Below are positions 61,621 to 64,000 of a DNA stretch of 64,000 bases, piece after piece. This DNA comes from Streptacidiphilus albus JL83 (GTDB taxonomy: Bacteria > Actinomycetota > Actinomycetes > Streptomycetales > Streptomycetaceae): NCBI RefSeq assembly GCF_000744705.1, contig NZ_JQML01000001.1:1240001-1304000 (forward strand), given 5' to 3'. Position 1 is the first letter of the stretch, and every line of letters begins with the position of its first letter. Under the pieces are notes generated by a model. The model was not told the DNA's origin and did no database searches. It saw only the letters and a list, made by a program, of their open reading frames with translations. The position numbers were made by a program, and so were the translations under genes.

Positions 61621-62654
61621 CCCGGCCCCAGCGACGGCCGGGCCCGGCCCGCACCGAGTGAACCGGGTCCCGCCGGATCAGGTCTCGCTGAACTCCGCGG
61701 TACCGGTGGGGCTTCCGGGGGCGCCCGGGGCCTCGGCCGGGCCGGTGGCCCCGGCGGAGCCGGAGGACGGGCCGTCCGGGGCGCGGCGCCGCCGCTCTGC
61801 CGGATGGTCTCCAACCGGGACAGTCCGACCGCACCCAGCAGCACCAGGCCCACGCCCACCGTCTCCGGGGCCAGCCACCAGCCGGTGCGCACCGACTCGT
61901 TGTAGAGGGTGACCCCGAGCGAGAGGCTGATCAGCGCGTCGCCCAGGGTCAGCGCCGGCTGCGAGGCCACCAGCGGACCCGCCTGCATGGCGTTCTCCAG
62001 CAGGAACAGGGCGCAGACGCCGATCGCGGCGAAGCCGTAGGTCTGCCAGGACTCGAAGAAGGCCGCCACGCCCTGACGGTCGAGGGTGTCGGTGGCCGAC
62101 TTCATCAGCGCCGCCGTCAGCGCGTAGCCGATCGCCGCCGCAGTGCCGAGGCAGACCGCCCGAGCCGGGCCGACCGGACGCCGCAGCGCGGCCAGGGCCA
62201 GCATGAACATCGCCCCGAGGCAGCTGGCCAGCGCGAGCACCCAGAGGGCGGGCGGCGGCTGGAGGTCGCCGCCGCTCGGAGCCGCCGCCGCCAGGGCGGC
62301 GCCCAGCCCGACGACGATCGCGGCGACCGAGAACCACCCCTGGCGCGACATCCGTTTCCGGAACACCACCCCGGAGATCAGCAGCGCGAACGGGAGCTCC
62401 AGGACGAAGATCGGCTGCACCACCGCCAGCGGCCCGGTCACCAGCGCCAGGGCCTGGAACACCGCCGCGAAGATCACCCCGAGGATGCCGCCGAACCAGA
62501 CCGGGGTGCGCAGCAGGTCCAGCATCAGCCGGAGCCGGAAGGTGTCGGACTGCGGCACGATCAGCGCGGCCCGGCGCTGCAGCACCGTCCCCAGGGCGTT
62601 GCTGACGGCGGCGAGGACGGCGAAGACGACGGACAGCACGGCCGTCATGGACAT
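61590..62654 (-). CDS. DMT superfamily transporter (EamA/NIPA-like)
   Basis: 354-aa protein with about nine to ten membrane helices in the first ~285 residues (MTAVLSVVFAVLAAVSNALG, LALVTGPLAVVQPIFVLELP, WFSVAAIVVGLGAALAAAAP, MQAGPLVASQPALTLGDALI). The repeated layout is that of drug/metabolite transporters. The last ~65 residues are Pro/Arg-rich and run into the convergent protease gene; a one-base frame change near 61790 would give an earlier stop at 61678, so the tail may be an artefact or recent readthrough. ATG start with GGGGAACC. Substrate unknown. Confidence 0.82.
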   Translation of the reverse strand: MSMTAVLSVVFAVLAAVSNALGTVLQRRAALIVPQSDTFRLRLMLDLLRTPVWFGGILGVIFAAVFQALALVTGPLAVVQPIFVLELPFALLISGVVFRKRMSRQGWFSVAAIVVGLGAALAAAAPSGGDLQPPPALWVLALASCLGAMFMLALAALRRPVGPARAVCLGTAAAIGYALTAALMKSATDTLDRQGVAAFFESWQTYGFAAIGVCALFLLENAMQAGPLVASQPALTLGDALISLSLGVTLYNESVRTGWWLAPETVGVGLVLLGAVGLSRLETIRQSGGAAPRTARPPAPPGPPARPRPRAPPEAPPVPRSSARPDPAGPGSLGAGRARPSLGPGQRTMLIACW

Positions 62655-62760
62655 GGTTCCCCGCCCCCTCGCATGAGCATCTCTTACCCGGTTCCGGACC
62701 CTGCGATGCTATCCGGCGCTCCCGACAACCCGCCGCAGGCCGCGCGCTGGCGCGCCTCGC

Positions 62761-62830
62761 GGCCCCGGCCCGGGCCCCGGCCCGGGCACCGGCCCCGGCC
62801 CAGGCCCTTCGATCCCGGCCCTGGCCCAGG
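62761..62830. repeat. GGCCCCGGCCC(G)-type low-complexity repeat
   Basis: Irregular 6-12-bp units of CCGGCCCGGG/CCGGCCCAGG fill the gap downstream of the XRE-cupin gene. It can form strong secondary structure and may serve as terminator. Confidence 0.55.
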
Positions 62831-62838
62831 GGCGCCGA

Positions 62839-63414
62839 TCAGGCGACCGGCGCCGGGACCGAGACCACCATGGTGAGCCGGACGACCTCGGCGCCCGGGT
62901 TGTGGTAGCCGTGCGGCCGACCGGCCTCGTAGGAGGCCGTGGTCCCCTGCGGCACGGGGTGCTCGACGCCGTCGAGGGTGACCACCAAGGTGCCCGCCTC
63001 CACCCGGACGATCTCCATGGTGCCGGCCGGATGGGCGTCCGAGTCGTGGCCCTGACCGGGCTGGAGCACCCAGTCCCAGATCTCCAGCGGACCCGGGGAC
63101 TCGACCCCGGCCAGCAGCACCGCGCTGCTGCCCTGCGGCGTGGACCAGAGGGTCACCGCCTCCTCCTGCGGGACCAACCGGACCGCCGGGCCCTCGTCGT
63201 AGTCGAGCAGGCGGGCGATGCTCACGCCGAGCGCGTCCGCGACCCGGACCACGGTCCCGACGCTGGGGTTGGTCCGCGCCTGCTCGATCTGGATGAGCAT
63301 CCCCCGGCTGACGCCGGCCCGGGCGGCGAGGGCGTCCAGGGTCAGCGCCCGGTCAGCGCGGAACCGTCGGACGTTGCGGGCAAGGGCCTGGGCGACCAGA
63401 TCGAGGTCGGGCAT
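62839..63414 (-). CDS. XRE-cupin transcriptional regulator
   Basis: 191-aa two-domain regulator. Residues ~5-65 are a Cro/CI helix-turn-helix (VRRFRADRALTLDALAARAG, SRGMLIQIEQARTNPSVGTV). Residues ~110-185 are a cupin (WVLQPGQGHDSDAHPAGTME, VEAGTLVVTLDGVEHPVPQG, YEAGRPHGYHNPG) with metal-binding His positions. ATG at 63414 is chosen; a more upstream ATG (63468) would run through the AT-rich operator region. It is divergent from an EamA transporter, a common pairing in which the cupin domain senses an amino acid-like ligand and controls its exporter. Confidence 0.9.
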   Translation of the reverse strand: MPDLDLVAQALARNVRRFRADRALTLDALAARAGVSRGMLIQIEQARTNPSVGTVVRVADALGVSIARLLDYDEGPAVRLVPQEEAVTLWSTPQGSSAVLLAGVESPGPLEIWDWVLQPGQGHDSDAHPAGTMEIVRVEAGTLVVTLDGVEHPVPQGTTASYEAGRPHGYHNPGAEVVRLTMVVSVPAPVA

Positions 63415-63450
63415 CAGCAGTCCAGTCCAGGAGGGGTCGAGTAAAATATA

Positions 63451-63468
63451 ATGAACTTGATAGTTCAT
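63451..63468. promoter_or_regulatory. Operator-like dyad in the XRE-cupin/EamA divergent promoter
   Basis: ATGAACT-TGAT-AGTTCAT, perfect 7-bp arms, set in a strikingly AT-rich patch (AAAATATAATG) between the divergent starts. Probably bound by the XRE-cupin protein and overlapping its promoter. Confidence 0.6.
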
Positions 63469-63529
63469 CTGAATACACTACTGTGGCGTGTACTCCACGA
63501 TTCACTGCACTGTACTGCGAGGTCCCGCC

Positions 63530-64000
63530 ATGACTGCTGTCTTCGCGCTGCTCAGCAGCGTGCTCTGGGGTCTGGCCGACTTCGGCGGCGGACTGCTCAC
63601 CCGCCGCCTCCCGGCGCTGGTGGTCGTGGTCGCCTCGCAGGCCGCCGCCGCACTGGCACTGCTGGTGGCGGTCTGCGCCACCGGCGGCTTCGCGCACGCG
63701 TCGGTGCACCTGCTCTACGCCGTCGGCGCGGGCCTGATCGGGCCGATCGCCATGATCGCCTTCTATCGCGCGCTCGCCCTCGGCCCCATGGGCGTGGTCT
63801 CCCCGCTCGCCACCGTCGGGGTGCTGGTACCGGTCGGCGCCGGCCTCGCCCTGGGCGAACGCCCCGGCACGCTGCAGGTCCTGGGCATCGCCGTGGCGGC
63901 GGTGGGGGTGGTCCTGGCGGGCGGCCCGCAGCTGCGCGGGGAGCCGGTCCAGCGCACGGCGGTGCTGCTCACCCTGGTCGCCGCCTTCGGCTTCGGCGCG
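63530..64000 (+). CDS. EamA/DMT family transporter (N-terminal part, runs off right edge)
   Basis: 157 residues of a DMT transporter are visible: about five membrane helices with FALLSSVLWGLADFGGGLLT, GLIGPIAMIAFYRALALGPM and VVSPLATVGVLVPVGAGLAL, the usual EamA repeat, with the second repeat beginning at the edge (RTAVLLTLVAAFGFGA). GAGG precedes the ATG. It is divergent from the XRE-cupin regulator that presumably controls it. Export of an amino acid or similar metabolite is inferred from the family. Confidence 0.87.
   Translation, partial: MTAVFALLSSVLWGLADFGGGLLTRRLPALVVVVASQAAAALALLVAVCATGGFAHASVHLLYAVGAGLIGPIAMIAFYRALALGPMGVVSPLATVGVLVPVGAGLALGERPGTLQVLGIAVAAVGVVLAGGPQLRGEPVQRTAVLLTLVAAFGFGA

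Noticed and set aside
61637-61650. Palindrome of GGCC/CCGG type after the protease gene as an operator
   Set aside because: Short GC palindromes of this type are frequent by chance at this base composition and it lies between convergent 3' ends.

Overview
The window comes from a very GC-rich actinobacterial chromosome of the Streptomyces type (Streptomyces, Kitasatospora or Streptacidiphilus). The evidence is the extreme G/C bias at third codon positions, frequent GTG and some TTG starts, and typical family content: SpoIIE/PAS phosphatase, ROK, GntR, MarR, TetR and XRE regulators, an ECF41 sigma factor, a DUF574-type methyltransferase and a monomeric isocitrate dehydrogenase. I see no rRNA, tRNA, CRISPR array or complete insertion sequence.

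Layout. 0-20 kb: an ROK and a GntR regulator converge on a shared hairpin. They are followed by SRPBCC, phytanoyl-CoA dioxygenase-like, gamma carbonic anhydrase and antiporter genes, NADP-isocitrate dehydrogenase (icd), an ECF41 sigma factor divergent from an Old Yellow Enzyme homologue, a class A penicillin-binding protein, a SAM methyltransferase, a sigma-like/hypothetical pair, a SpoIIE phosphatase, and a MarR gene divergent from GTP cyclohydrolase II with two clear operators between them. 19-31 kb: an MFS remnant, a GDSL hydrolase, an ACT-GNAT protein, glmS, lnt, a PLP decarboxylase, a decayed multicopper oxidase, a PNPOx-like protein, tesB, a TetR gene and a tiny membrane protein.

31-46 kb: a reductive-pyrimidine-type catabolic set lies in two halves, hydantoinase plus an LLM oxidoreductase (31.3-33.7 kb) and aminotransferase plus nitrilase (43.0-45.2 kb). 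About 9 kb separates the halves. It holds (a) a small accessory module of relaxed codon use, with an XRE-TPR regulator, a 62-aa CxCxxC protein, a 44-aa Asp-Gly/Pro-rich peptide and a translationally coupled PIMT-like methyltransferase, and (b) a UgpABE-like ABC importer with HAD and metallo-beta-lactamase enzymes. The peptide/methyltransferase pair resembles a minimal aspartimide-forming RiPP locus and is the most interesting candidate in the window.

45-53 kb: a TetR gene faces a tightly coupled operon (acetoacetate decarboxylase-like, SDR, two amidohydrolases) across a perfect 13-bp dyad. Next comes an apparent ether-lipid module, an alkylglycerol-monooxygenase-like protein (frameshifted in this sequence) coupled to a TMEM86/YhhN-type lysoplasmalogenase homologue, then Uma2 and xth. 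54-60 kb: a CtaG-like protein, then a five-gene minus-strand set (nucleotidyltransferase, sn-glycerol-1-phosphate dehydrogenase-like, CDP-alcohol phosphotransferase, GT2, ABC-2 permease) that looks like biosynthesis of a glycerol-phosphate glycolipid or glycopolymer, divergent from idi. The right end has a secreted trypsin-like protease, a DMT transporter, and an XRE-cupin regulator divergent from an EamA transporter that runs off the window.

Two otherwise well-conserved genes (MBL at 41.6-42.9 kb, AGMO-like at 50.7-51.6 kb) each carry a single frameshift. From this sequence alone I cannot separate real decay from sequencing error.
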